Positions 1 through 8,798 of a DNA stretch of 64,000 nucleotides are shown here, in pieces (position 1 is the first letter of the stretch; each line of letters starts with the position of its first letter). The DNA lies in contig CAYHPR010000001.1 of NCBI GenBank assembly GCA_964358895.1, positions 1-64,000 of the forward strand, written 5' to 3'. Under the pieces are notes generated by a model. That model was not told the DNA's origin. It made no database searches and was given only the letters and a program-made list of their open reading frames with translations. Position numbers and translations under genes: made by a program. The DNA is from CAYHPR01 sp964358895. Lineage in GTDB: Archaea > Micrarchaeota > Micrarchaeia > CABMEP01.

Positions 1-3000
1 TGTACTCAAGAGTCATGTAATCGAATAAAGGAGTGTTGTTTCTCGTTAATCTAAGTGATGCACCCCGGTAATCCCATGGCTGGTTTGAATAAATTAAAGA
101 TAAAGACATTTCAACTGAAGCGCTAGACACTGAATCAACGCTTACATTTATTGGTAACGAACATACCGGTCCTTCACGTGTGAATGCTGAAGGCTTGCAA
201 CTGCGTAAATAGGAGGTTAAGTCGATCGCATTTGTGATTACTGCCGAAGTGTTAGAAAGGTTAAATTCTTTTGAACCATCGTTCAGTACATCAACTGATA
301 CGCCGACGTCCGAATCAGTTGACAGCTCTAATGTAATGTTATGGACGAATGCGAATTTCGGAACCATGACCGAAGTTAAGGAACCTTGGTTGTTGATGGA
401 TAAGGATAAATGGTTGTTGCCGTCTTCAAACTGATCTATCGTTTTTGTCTTTGTGAGATGCCCTGTGTCGTTATATTCTATATTAAATGTAGATACATAC
501 ACTGATCCATTTTTGACGGGCCATCTTGCTGTAAAGGCTATAGAACAATTTCCTTCTTTGTCTTCTGAACACACGTTAGTCTTGTTTACAAGGATCTCAG
601 TTATATTGATTGAATCAGTTGTGTAATCAAACGTATTTGGCTCTGATAAAAGTGTTGCACCGTTGGCAGTAATGGTTATGTTTGAAGGATAACCATTGTT
701 ATCGACACCACCGAAACTAATGTATGCATCGGATATGTTTGCACTCTTCGGAATACTGACAACGAATTTAATGACGCTTTGGCCTGGCGGAGCTGCCCAG
801 TCAACAATATTGTAAACCAATTGTTTGAATCCATCAGTTACTGAATCAATTGAACCACCAATTGCACCAGGAGAGAATGGAAGTGTTGCTGTCTTAGCTC
901 CACTGACTGAACCGTCAGTAAAGGTGTCTCCTGCCTCGGCAGCGCTTATGTACACGTTGCCTTCCGCGGTCATTATCGTAGTGCCTATTGGATTTGTAAT
1001 GAACGGCTGAGGGTTACTCTCCGGATCTAATACGAAAAGCCTAAGTGGAGAATTTAAGAAACTGGAGATTGCATGAGAAAGAACTTCGATAGTAACTGTA
1101 TTGAAGTATAAGGAACTAACTCCTGCTTGTAAAAATGTCGCGAAATTGGTTGGCGCGCCTGCTTCGTTGCTACGCTCGATTATTTGTATCACTGGTTTCT
1201 TGTTATCGATATTGGCACGCTTAAGCGCAGGAACTTCTAGTTCTTTTGCAAAGAAGCCCTTGACATTGTTATCTGAATAAAGATTGATAGGAAATCCGTA
1301 GTTGTCTCGGTAGTCTTCATACGTTGCGAATAAATCTCCATCTCCACAGATTCTAAGACTTGAATATGGGCTATCGTAACCTTCACAATAATTGAAAGCA
1401 TAATATGATCCATCTATAATCACATCAGCATCTGCCTTATCCGTTTCCCACTGGTCAGAAATGTCTGAAGGACAGGAAAGGCTGTCTACAGTTCTTTCTG
1501 CACAACAACTGCTCAGCGTGCCTCCACATTCGTAACTGCCTGGGTCAGATTGACATGCAAAACCTCCATCAAAACATTCGTTATAGCAACCCTCGTAATT
1601 CTCTGGATCATTTTCAGCACAATAACTATCGCATGCTGAACTGCAGCAGTCTCTAACCTGATCGAAGCAAGGCTGATACTCTGCAGTAGTTCCACTAGAA
1701 GGATCTTGCGTAACTAAAGTATTACACTCAGTACTTGTAATTTGAGACGGCGGACTTCCTCCGCCTGTAGAATCACAGAATTGACCGATGCCACGAGTTC
1801 TTAATGAATAATTGCTGTTGCCTGAAAGTATTTCAACAACAACGCCTGCACCTTTTGAACCACCTGTGATAAGGACGTTTCTTGTCGGCTTACCTCTCCC
1901 AACATCTACTGTTTGCATCTCGTTTGTTGAGATACTGTTTGTTATTTGTTTGTCAGAAAGTTTAAGTCCGGATGCGTACATGTAAGTTGCTGAAAGATTT
2001 GAAACATTGACATTTCCTCCAACAAGACTTGTTATTGAAATAAGAAATAAACAGAATGAACCTTGCTGGCTTGAGCAGCTTGACAATCCATTTTCTATAC
2101 TTGAACTTAGATCAATACTTTTAGTTCCTTTAAGACTGGTAAACGATGTCGAATAGATATTGTCGCGGTCACTGTTATTTGTTTCTTTAGTGTATAATTG
2201 CAATGTAAAAGTGAATGAAGGATTACCGCTGCTGTTTCTCACGTCGAGCGTAACGTTAGGAGAAACTGCGCCTCTTGGGATCCACAGCTGCTGCTGAAGA
2301 CTATTAGACGAATCAAAACTTGTTACATTGAATGCAAACAAGGTTTGTTCAATATTTGTTGGCTCGTCAATGATGTCTGTAACGATTGTACTGCCATTGA
2401 ATGAAAGATTAATTGCTGGAGGGACGGTATCAAATTGTGAAAGCGGAAATAACAGCTCAGTGAGCGAAAAGTTGCTGAAGGAAAAAGTAGGGAATGTAAA
2501 GCTGTTACTTGAAATGTTTTGAATTGTGGTCAACTGCTCGAAATTGATAGCATCTCCTACTTCCTCTCCGGAAGTTGTACTCGTTTGATGAATACCGAGG
2601 AATGTCTCATTTACAAATGAACCATCGCTGTAAAAGAATGTGACGCTGGCAAGGTTACCGGCTAATGGGAATAATGTTTGAGTTAGTCCATAAACCGTTT
2701 CATACGGGCCGATTTCGTATGAGGCTATTGTTCGCTCAACGCCCCTCAGCGTTGATAGTGTTTCATCAGATCTTCTGCTGAATATGAAAATTGTGTCGTT
2801 GTCCAAAGCAGGCATTTCCACTCTTACCTTGCCATCCAAGCTGGTTACCGTTCCTCCACTCTTGTTTATTAGCTGCCTATCTTCTTTCAGCCATCCATAC
2901 GATTCTTTGAATGGATACGGATCAACAAATCCAGTTGGTGCATCCGTTCCTTCATAGAAATATGATGGCGAAGTCCTGCCCCAATAGTTGCCGTAAAGAC

Positions 3001-5155
3001 CTGAATAAAGTCTTAAAGATCCACCAAATCTGTCGATATTAGTTGAAGCAGTCATTGAATTGTTTACCAATGTTACGTTTCCTGCAGACATGCTGACTCC
3101 AACACTTCCTGTAAATGAACTATTCGTAATGATAATTGACCCACCGCTTACATAAACAGCTACATCTTGCGAACTGACACAACTTTTCATGCTTGCATTG
3201 TTTGCAGCTATCTTAATCACACCGATGGCTGCGCCGTTACAGTCGATAACTGTGTTTGCAGCTGTAATGATACCTGTATCGCTTTGAGTGCCAGTATTTC
3301 CTGAAACGGTTGTCTGAGAACCGGAAGAGGAACTTGTATCTGAATCGAAGAAATATGCAACAGGTGCGGTAAGGACTGTATTATCGTTAACTCGGTTATC
3401 CGTGCTGCTCTGGCTAAATACAATTCCGTAAGCTGTGCTGTTAATTGTATTGCTCGAGATATTATTGAAGAACGCATGAAGCAGATAGATTCCATAACTT
3501 GCTGTGATGTTATTCAAAGTAAAATTATTTCCATCTGATTCCGTATAGGCATTAAGTGAATCCAACCGTAGGCCTATTCCATTTGCAGTTATTGTATTGT
3601 TTGAAAATGTGCTCACTGTTATGTAGGAAAGATCAATTCCGAGACCTGCATTTATGATATTATCTGACACTGCAAGCTCTGAATATTCCATACCAACGAA
3701 AGAAATGCCGACGCCAGAAGTAAGATTCGCAGTGATTGCATTGTTCTGAATAATTACATTAACGGCTTCAGCTTCTGGAAAAGTTATTCCGAATGATTCA
3801 GCTGTAATAGTATTGTTGCGTATAACTGCATCGGTCGGCTCTCCAGATATTCCTATTGAACCGCCAGTAATGACATTATTAGATACAGTTGGACCACCGC
3901 TCTCAATAGTCAAAACTGTACCCGTAGCCTGCAGTGTATTTTCAGAGATCACACAACCGTCTTCGCATATGTAACCGAAATGGACAGCTTCAGATCCTCC
4001 GCTGATAGAATTTCCAGAGACAAATACGGCTTGGGATGCGTCAATAATATATAATCCAGTAGACGTTACGCTCAATGTGTTATTTTCAATGTGTGTGCCA
4101 GTGCTCGCTGAGAACTGTATCCCTGTCGAACCGAGTATAGTGTTGTTTGAAATTAAGCCATACAAACTTGCTCCTGTCGAAATAATGCCATAAGTTGTTG
4201 CAGAGATGGCATTGCTTGAAATCGTCTGATTCTGAGACGAGCCATCGTACAAAACGCCGGCATATTCACTTGTCATAGTATTCTGAGTTATTACATTGTC
4301 TGAACTGCTGCTTAAGCTTACGTCTGAATATGATGCATTAAGCGAATTACTTGTTATATTGTTTGATGAACTATCAGACAAAGAGATAGCGGTTTGACTG
4401 CTGACAATTGTATTGTTATTGATTAGGTTAGAAGAAGAACTGCTTGACAGACTGATCGCAGTTTGACTATTATTTATTGTATTGTTATTGATTAGGTTAG
4501 AAGAAGAACTTGAAAGATCTATTCCAGTACCCACTTCAGTTATTTGATTATCCACAATATTCAGGTTTAATGAAGAACTCAAAGAAATACCTGCGGCACC
4601 TGGATCAGCTGTAATCCTATTTCCCGACAACGTTGTATTTTCATTTGAAATAATTATTACTGCTGCAGAAGTTGGATAAGAAGCTGCATTGATCGTATTG
4701 TTAGAGACAGTATTGTTCGTGCTTGAATCTATTATAAGAACTTGGAGAGAATTATTGAATATGTCGTTATATGAGCTATTGGTCAATTTAAATTGAGTTG
4801 AAAGGTTATTTGAATAGATATTCGAACTGGTTGAATTTCTCATTTCGACAGTATAAACAAAACCCGTTATGACACAATTTTTGACAGTTACGCCATTTCT
4901 ATTGAAGATAGTAACTCCTTGATCACCCCCTCCATCGATCGTATATCCGTTGCAATCAAGAACGACGTCTTCTGCAGCAATGTCGATTCCATTTCCCTCA
5001 CAAGAACTCACATTAGATGTAAGAGTTGTGCTCGCAGTTATGCTAGTCCCACAGAGAGAAGACTGTGCAAATGAAACATTTTGAAAAAGAAGTAACACCA
5101 AAATAAGCAAAATCTTGTTGATGCCAAAAAAATTAGTTTTGCTTATAGCCTGCAT
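1..5155 (-). CDS. Giant secreted parallel beta-helix surface protein (C-terminus beyond left edge)
   Basis: One reading frame runs from an ATG at 5155 to the left edge, about 1,718 codons; I spot-checked it at many points and saw no stop. Residues 1-30 are a signal peptide (KILLILVLLLF core, likely cleavage after SFA). Residues about 40-725 are Asn/Ser/Thr-rich coils (NNT, SSNLINN) of the NosD/PbH1 right-handed beta-helix type, ending in a GNYWG motif. Beta-rich, probably immunoglobulin-like segments follow. A block at about 1127-1268 has 16 cysteines, and more beta-rich sequence runs to the edge. It is probably exported and cell-surface attached, with a role in adhesion or carbohydrate binding inferred only from fold. 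The C-terminal anchor is not visible here. Confidence 0.85.
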   Translation of the reverse strand, partial: MQAISKTNFFGINKILLILVLLLFQNVSFAQSSLCGTSITASTTLTSNVSSCEGNGIDIAAEDVVLDCNGYTIDGGGDQGVTIFNRNGVTVKNCVITGFVYTVEMRNSTSSNIYSNNLSTQFKLTNSSYNDIFNNSLQVLIIDSSTNNTVSNNTINAASYPTSAAVIIISNENTTLSGNRITADPGAAGISLSSSLNLNIVDNQITEVGTGIDLSSSSSNLINNNTINNSQTAISLSSSSSSNLINNNTIVSSQTAISLSDSSSNNITSNSLNASYSDVSLSSSSDNVITQNTMTSEYAGVLYDGSSQNQTISSNAISATTYGIISTGASLYGLISNNTILGSTGIQFSASTGTHIENNTLSVTSTGLYIIDASQAVFVSGNSISGGSEAVHFGYICEDGCVISENTLQATGTVLTIESGGPTVSNNVITGGSIGISGEPTDAVIRNNTITAESFGITFPEAEAVNVIIQNNAITANLTSGVGISFVGMEYSELAVSDNIINAGLGIDLSYITVSTFSNNTITANGIGLRLDSLNAYTESDGNNFTLNNITASYGIYLLHAFFNNISSNTINSTAYGIVFSQSSTDNRVNDNTVLTAPVAYFFDSDTSSSSGSQTTVSGNTGTQSDTGIITAANTVIDCNGAAIGVIKIAANNASMKSCVSSQDVAVYVSGGSIIITNSSFTGSVGVSMSAGNVTLVNNSMTASTNIDRFGGSLRLYSGLYGNYWGRTSPSYFYEGTDAPTGFVDPYPFKESYGWLKEDRQLINKSGGTVTSLDGKVRVEMPALDNDTIFIFSRRSDETLSTLRGVERTIASYEIGPYETVYGLTQTLFPLAGNLASVTFFYSDGSFVNETFLGIHQTSTTSGEEVGDAINFEQLTTIQNISSNSFTFPTFSFSNFSLTELLFPLSQFDTVPPAINLSFNGSTIVTDIIDEPTNIEQTLFAFNVTSFDSSNSLQQQLWIPRGAVSPNVTLDVRNSSGNPSFTFTLQLYTKETNNSDRDNIYSTSFTSLKGTKSIDLSSSIENGLSSCSSQQGSFCLFLISITSLVGGNVNVSNLSATYMYASGLKLSDKQITNSISTNEMQTVDVGRGKPTRNVLITGGSKGAGVVVEILSGNSNYSLRTRGIGQFCDSTGGGSPPSQITSTECNTLVTQDPSSGTTAEYQPCFDQVRDCCSSACDSYCAENDPENYEGCYNECFDGGFACQSDPGSYECGGTLSSCCAERTVDSLSCPSDISDQWETDKADADVIIDGSYYAFNYCEGYDSPYSSLRICGDGDLFATYEDYRDNYGFPINLYSDNNVKGFFAKELEVPALKRANIDNKKPVIQIIERSNEAGAPTNFATFLQAGVSSLYFNTVTIEVLSHAISSFLNSPLRLFVLDPESNPQPFITNPIGTTIMTAEGNVYISAAEAGDTFTDGSVSGAKTATLPFSPGAIGGSIDSVTDGFKQLVYNIVDWAAPPGQSVIKFVVSIPKSANISDAYISFGGVDNNGYPSNITITANGATLLSEPNTFDYTTDSINITEILVNKTNVCSEDKEGNCSIAFTARWPVKNGSVYVSTFNIEYNDTGHLTKTKTIDQFEDGNNHLSLSINNQGSLTSVMVPKFAFVHNITLELSTDSDVGVSVDVLNDGSKEFNLSNTSAVITNAIDLTSYLRSCKPSAFTREGPVCSLPINVSVDSVSSASVEMSLSLIYSNQPWDYRGASLRLTRNNTPLFDYMTLEY
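4407..4510 (-). repeat. Tandem duplication of one beta-helix coil
   Basis: A 35-base stretch at 4407-4441 recurs identically at 4476-4510, a 69-base (23-codon) offset. It encodes the SSNLINNNTI coil motif twice. The near-identity at DNA level suggests recent duplication of a single helix rung inside the beta-helix gene. Confidence 0.8.
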
Positions 5156-5175
5156 AAATTCAATCTCAGTTTTTA

Positions 5176-5190
5176 CCTTATAAATATTCG
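5176..5190. promoter_or_regulatory. Overlapping divergent TATA boxes
   Basis: TTATAAATA (5178-5186) is centred about 24 bases before the ATG at 5206. On the other strand TTTATAAGG (5176-5184) is centred about 25 bases before the ATG at 5155. Both genes could therefore be transcribed as leaderless messages from one shared AT-rich core. Confidence 0.6.
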
Positions 5191-5205
5191 CTTTTAAACC
5201 TTAAT

Positions 5206-5373
5206 ATGTTATCGGAGAAGCAGTGGTCAAATTTTGGCAGATGGATGATGGTTATTTCAGGTGTTGCTATTTTTGCACTTCTACTGAATGTTAATGATAG
5301 CATAAATTTGTTTCTTAAGGTATGGGTTGGTCTATTTGGTCTTTATGCAGTTTATATGGGACTACGCGGCTAA
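5206..5373 (+). CDS. Small two-helix membrane protein
   Basis: A 55-residue reading frame starts at ATG 5206, about 25 bases after a TATA box, and ends with TAA at 5371-5373. It has two hydrophobic segments, about residues 14-27 (MVISGVAIFALLL) and 38-53 (KVWVGLFGLYAVYM). I do not recognise the family. Its end overlaps the likely carS start by 29 bases in another frame, so the two could be translationally coupled. The promoter placement and clear membrane character support a real gene, but it is short and I have no homology evidence. Confidence 0.55.
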   Translation: MLSEKQWSNFGRWMMVISGVAIFALLLNVNDSINLFLKVWVGLFGLYAVYMGLRG

Positions 5374-5857
5374 CGGCGCATTGAATGCTGTTTGGTTTTA
5401 CCTTCCAGCAATAGTTGCAAATGCATTTCCATTTTTTCTTTACAAAGTTATTGGGTATGAAATCCCGATTGACCAAGAAAAAAAAATAGGAAAACAAAAT
5501 ATTTTAGGGAAAAGAACTTTCGGCGGATTTTTTGCAATGCTGATTGGAGCACTGATTATCGGAGTGATACAGGGCAGAACTATTGAAAGTGTTTATCTAG
5601 GAACTGGTGCATTCTTCGGAGTTTTAATTAACAGCTTTATCAAAAGAAGAATTGGGATAAAAGAGGGAGGAAGTCTTCTTATTTTTGATCAGATTGATTA
5701 TGTTGCTGGTGCAACACTTTTCTATATCTCTGCTTATCAATTGGATAGCACAGTGTTTGTTTTTGGATGCATTGTATCTGTTATTTATCATCCGATTGCA
5801 AATTATTTGTTGAACAAAGTAGACATGAAAAATCTTCTTAAGAGGTTTGTAAAATGA
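5345..5857 (+). CDS. carS: CDP-archaeol synthase (CarS)
   Basis: Transfers CTP onto di-geranylgeranyl-glyceryl phosphate to make CDP-archaeol, the branch point for archaeal polar lipids, in the membrane. The DUF46/CarS signature is visible from ATG 5345: IPID at residues 40-43, ILGKRTFGG (53-61) and SFIKRRIGIKEGGSLLIFDQ (97-116), with hydrophobic helices between them. Length 170 is normal for the family. The frame stays open upstream to 5306 with a TTG at 5327, but ATG 5345 matches the family N-terminus better. It overlaps the next gene by ATGA. An archaetidylinositol-type enzyme using this product lies at 57105. Confidence 0.85.
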   Translation: MQFIWDYAANGALNAVWFYLPAIVANAFPFFLYKVIGYEIPIDQEKKIGKQNILGKRTFGGFFAMLIGALIIGVIQGRTIESVYLGTGAFFGVLINSFIKRRIGIKEGGSLLIFDQIDYVAGATLFYISAYQLDSTVFVFGCIVSVIYHPIANYLLNKVDMKNLLKRFVK

Positions 5858-7275
5858 ATTTCAAAGATGCAAAAAGTATTTTAGGAAATAAATATTTTCT
5901 TCCGTTGATCTTCATTGTATTGGCATTTTTGACAATTTATTCGACGCTGATCGGAAACATTCTTTATACGGTAGTCAATCCGTTGCTTTTCGGAACAAGC
6001 GTCGGAAAAACTGCTGTTTTTTTCTTATGGATTACTGCTTGTCTAATTCCAATAAAAATTGTAAAAATAAAAAGTGAAAGAAAGATAGAATCGTTGGTTT
6101 TTTCTGCATTCATTATTTCGGTTCTTGTTCTTGCTTCAGCAACTTATTTGCTTGCAGATCAATTTGATAAAAAATATCTTGCCTATTCAGATGCTCCAAA
6201 TTTTGGTGGAGAGATACACTCTGCAGTTAGAATTTATGACAATAGCAACCCAATTTTTTATGATTCTACGCAATTACACAATTCAAATCTTATGAAATCT
6301 GCATTTTGTTTACTTCCTTTGCCGAAAATTCAATATGATTTATGCAGTCCATTAAGCAAATTAATTCCATCAGAAGAGCCATTACTGAAAGTTGGTTTAT
6401 TTTTGATTTTCATTAGCTTTGTTCTTGCTTTTTTGTTCATTAATATTTTTCAAAAAGATAATTTTGAAAAATTGAAGTGGAGCATACTGCTCTTTCCACT
6501 TGTTCTGGCAACGTATGACGGTGGCCCTTTGACGTCGCAGTTCATTTTATTTTTGTCTATGTCGATTCTTTTTTATTTTAGGGATATTTTTGGAACTAGA
6601 CTTATTGCACTGACACCTGTTGCACTAGTTTTAAGGAATATGCTTATCAGTACGTATCTGCCAACTCAGTTTTATGTGGTCCTTCTATTTTATTCCGTTC
6701 CTGCAATGTTTATTTTCTTTAGCAAGAATCACAAGCAGTTTATAGTTGGGCTGCTTGGGGCGTTAATACTGACTAGCCTCCTTGAATTTGTTACGCTCCA
6801 ACCACAGACAGCAGAAACAAGCATAAGTTTCTATGGAAAACAAATTGAACTTCCTGCCCCGTATAGATATGTTACAAACGATGGTAACGTTAATGTAGTT
6901 CAATTCAAAACAGATAGCTTATGGGATACATACAGCGACATATTTAGTTCCGATAGAAGCTATTCGTTCAAAAGTTTTTATTCGAAAACAGAAAGATGCA
7001 CAGGAACTAAAGTGAATGTGGCCTCTATAATTTCAGACAAACCATTCAATTCGTCAGTAATCAACTCGTCAGTAATAAGGATAGAGAGCAGTTCAGTCAA
7101 AAATGGGATTTTGAATATCCAGTATCTGTGTGAATGCACTGACTGCAGTCTGATCCCATTGATTGAAGCTAGAAAAGCACTTGAAACAGATAATATTGTA
7201 CAGGTTAAATATATCTTATTTTACAAGAAATCTGTGGCAGAAGTAGTAAAGGATGCTTTACCAATTCCAGGATAA
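5854..7275 (+). CDS. Polytopic membrane protein, unknown
   Basis: 473 residues with about eight predicted membrane helices (for example residues 14-33, 54-70, 80-99, 178-198, 270-290, 296-315). There is a soluble loop at about 100-175 and a C-terminal domain from about 316 to 473 that carries a CECTDC motif. I do not recognise a family; the pattern resembles membrane glycosyltransferases or polymerases only in a general way. The start codon overlaps the end of carS by four bases (ATGA), which points to co-transcription and possibly a cell-envelope role. No catalytic motif can be named. Confidence 0.75.
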   Translation: MNFKDAKSILGNKYFLPLIFIVLAFLTIYSTLIGNILYTVVNPLLFGTSVGKTAVFFLWITACLIPIKIVKIKSERKIESLVFSAFIISVLVLASATYLLADQFDKKYLAYSDAPNFGGEIHSAVRIYDNSNPIFYDSTQLHNSNLMKSAFCLLPLPKIQYDLCSPLSKLIPSEEPLLKVGLFLIFISFVLAFLFINIFQKDNFEKLKWSILLFPLVLATYDGGPLTSQFILFLSMSILFYFRDIFGTRLIALTPVALVLRNMLISTYLPTQFYVVLLFYSVPAMFIFFSKNHKQFIVGLLGALILTSLLEFVTLQPQTAETSISFYGKQIELPAPYRYVTNDGNVNVVQFKTDSLWDTYSDIFSSDRSYSFKSFYSKTERCTGTKVNVASIISDKPFNSSVINSSVIRIESSSVKNGILNIQYLCECTDCSLIPLIEARKALETDNIVQVKYILFYKKSVAEVVKDALPIPG

Positions 7276-7303
7276 ACTAAAGTAAAACACCTGCAGTTTT
7301 ACT

Positions 7304-7888
7304 CTATTTTCCTTTATCTTCTTTACAAGTACGGTTAGAACAGCTGTCACAAACGTGATTAGAGTTATTAGACTTTAATACACCTAATAATTTTTCGAAG
7401 GTGTTTAGAGTTTTTTTGATATCTAATTCTTTCTTTACTCTGCAGAGAAATATGCAGTTCTCTTCCTTTTTTTCAAATAGTTTATGATGTGTAGAATGCA
7501 GAATAATTGGCGTTTCACATAGTTTTATTGCTTCCTTAACAAATTCTTCTCCGTTCATCTTTGGCATTTCGTAATCTGTTACTATCAAATCGAATTTTTG
7601 ATTTTTCAAAAGATCTAACGCTTCTTCGCCAGAAGAAACAAGAACTAAGTCTAAAGAGAGGTTCAATTCGCTAAGAAGCTCTGACAACAGCCTACTGGAA
7701 GCTGGTTCGTCATCCAAAATGAGTATGCGCTTTGTTGACAGTTTACTAATTTCACCTAAGGGATGTTCGCTAATGTTTGAATTGGCTAATCGGATCTTAG
7801 CTGAGGGACTGACTACTGAATTTGAAGTTGACTCAGTTTTTTCAGTTTGTTTATCACTAGATACTACTCTTCTGCCTTCAACTGGCAT
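7304..7888 (-). CDS. Stand-alone response-regulator receiver protein with Cys-rich tail
   Basis: Receiver (CheY-like) domain at residues about 53-170. It has acidic pair D59-D60 (LDDEP), phospho-acceptor D105 in VTDYEMPKMNG, switch Ser/Thr in HSTHH (131-135) and conserved Lys near 152. A 50-residue Ser/Thr-rich N-terminal segment precedes it. The tail holds C180-x2-C183-x4-C188, a possible metal or redox site. No output domain is present, so it probably acts by protein contact. The partner kinase is not in this window. A TATA-like CTATTTAAAC lies about 25 bases upstream, consistent with a leaderless message. It is convergent with the 5854 gene. Confidence 0.85.
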   Translation of the reverse strand: MPVEGRRVVSSDKQTEKTESTSNSVVSPSAKIRLANSNISEHPLGEISKLSTKRILILDDEPASSRLLSELLSELNLSLDLVLVSSGEEALDLLKNQKFDLIVTDYEMPKMNGEEFVKEAIKLCETPIILHSTHHKLFEKKEENCIFLCRVKKELDIKKTLNTFEKLLGVLKSNNSNHVCDSCSNRTCKEDKGK

Positions 7889-7969
7889 GATAAAAATTGA
7901 AAATAGTCGTTTAAATAGCTAAGTACGTTATTTGTCTTTGCTAGTCAGTACAGTTAAAGTTAAGACAAT

Positions 7970-8026
7970 AAGAAAAGAAAAAATAAAAAAAAGAAAAAAG
8001 AAGAGAGGCGATTGTATTCCTCTCTT
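7970..8026 (-). terminator. Hairpin plus T-tract terminator for the 8080 gene
   Basis: An 8-bp inverted repeat (AAGAGAGG at 8001-8008, CCTCTCTT at 8019-8026, 10-base loop) is followed on the minus strand by about 30 bases that are almost all T. It lies about 50 bases past the stop of the membrane gene ending at 8080. Confidence 0.6.
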
Positions 8027-8079
8027 TCTGTTTGCTGTTGTGTTAAGCTATTGCCTAGTTACTTTGTCTTTGAGAGATT

Positions 8080-8436
8080 TTACTCTTTTGAGACATCGTA
8101 CAAAGCTCTTAGAGCTACCACAGCTGCACCTGGAGCAACGAACAACACAACATTGTTGACGATAGCGACAAGTATGCCACTAACGGTTGGTATTGCTGCC
8201 AGTACCGCTCCTAATCCTGCTGAAGCGGCCAAAAATGCTATGTTAGCTATCATGTATAGCTCAACTTCCTTATCTGCTATGTTCAAAAGGCCAACTATGA
8301 TACCAAGCAATCCAAGCAATAAGACTGTTGAAGTCTTACCTAAGATGGTTGGAACAAGGCCTAAAACAACGGCTACAACAAGACCTAGGATAAACGCCCA
8401 GGCACCTATCATTGCCATATTCATTCCTTTTGCCAT
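8080..8436 (-). CDS. Small multi-spanning membrane protein, unknown
   Basis: 118 residues beginning MAKGMNMAMIG, with three or four hydrophobic helices (about 8-30, 36-55, 62-85, 88-108). ATG 8436 is preferred over the frame's upstream ATG at 8460 because GAGGTGAG sits 6 bases before it, an unusually good match to the archaeal anti-Shine-Dalgarno. I do not recognise the family. A hairpin-T-tract terminator lies downstream, and two inverted repeats lie in the upstream region at 8546-8601. The strong ribosome binding site suggests high expression. Confidence 0.75.
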   Translation of the reverse strand: MAKGMNMAMIGAWAFILGLVVAVVLGLVPTILGKTSTVLLLGLLGIIVGLLNIADKEVELYMIANIAFLAASAGLGAVLAAIPTVSGILVAIVNNVVLFVAPGAAVVALRALYDVSKE

Positions 8437-8545
8437 ATATGTTCTCACCTCAATGAGCATGATTTTTGGTTATTCGTTTTTGTTGTTTTGAATTCTGGTT
8501 TGTTCTTGTTCGCCTTTGTTTATGTCAGTTCTTTCGTTATCTGCC

Positions 8546-8601
8546 TAAGCCACTTGGCTTATAAGTAATACTGGAATTGACGGTTTATAAACATTACTTA
8601 T
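8546..8601. promoter_or_regulatory. Nested inverted repeats over TATA-like sequences
   Basis: In the 362-base gap between 8436 and 8799 there are two perfect inverted repeats. TAAGCC/GGCTTA occupies 8546-8551 and 8556-8561. ATAAGTAAT/ATTACTTAT occupies 8561-8569 and 8593-8601. On the minus strand they overlap the TATA candidates CTTATAAG and GTTTATAAA. They look like operator sites for the 8080 gene. I see no other gene or RNA in this gap. Confidence 0.45.
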
Positions 8602-8798
8602 CAGCGTCCAAAATTTCGCTGTTTGACGTATTATAAACTAGAGTTTAAACAAATAACCTTTTCAACAGTTGTAAAGCTTCCGCAATCTTTCAGCTGAACC
8701 CAGACGCTTTGATTCTGTCAGAGCAACACATACTCGACCAAAATAAGCTATGAAATAGTCTCAGATATCTTTTTATTGTATTATAGTATAATATTGTA

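Noticed and set aside
3217..3495. Minus-strand 92-codon frame inside the beta-helix gene
   Set aside because: It is a different frame within a long open reading frame that reads as a coherent beta-helix protein.
5206..5857. A frameshift joining the 55-residue frame to carS
   Set aside because: CarS already has its normal N-terminus and length from 5345, and the upstream frame ends in a compact two-helix protein, so a broken single gene is unlikely.
8012..8491. Plus-strand frame opposite the 8080 membrane gene
   Set aside because: Antisense shadow; the minus-strand frame has a strong ribosome binding site, membrane helices and a terminator.
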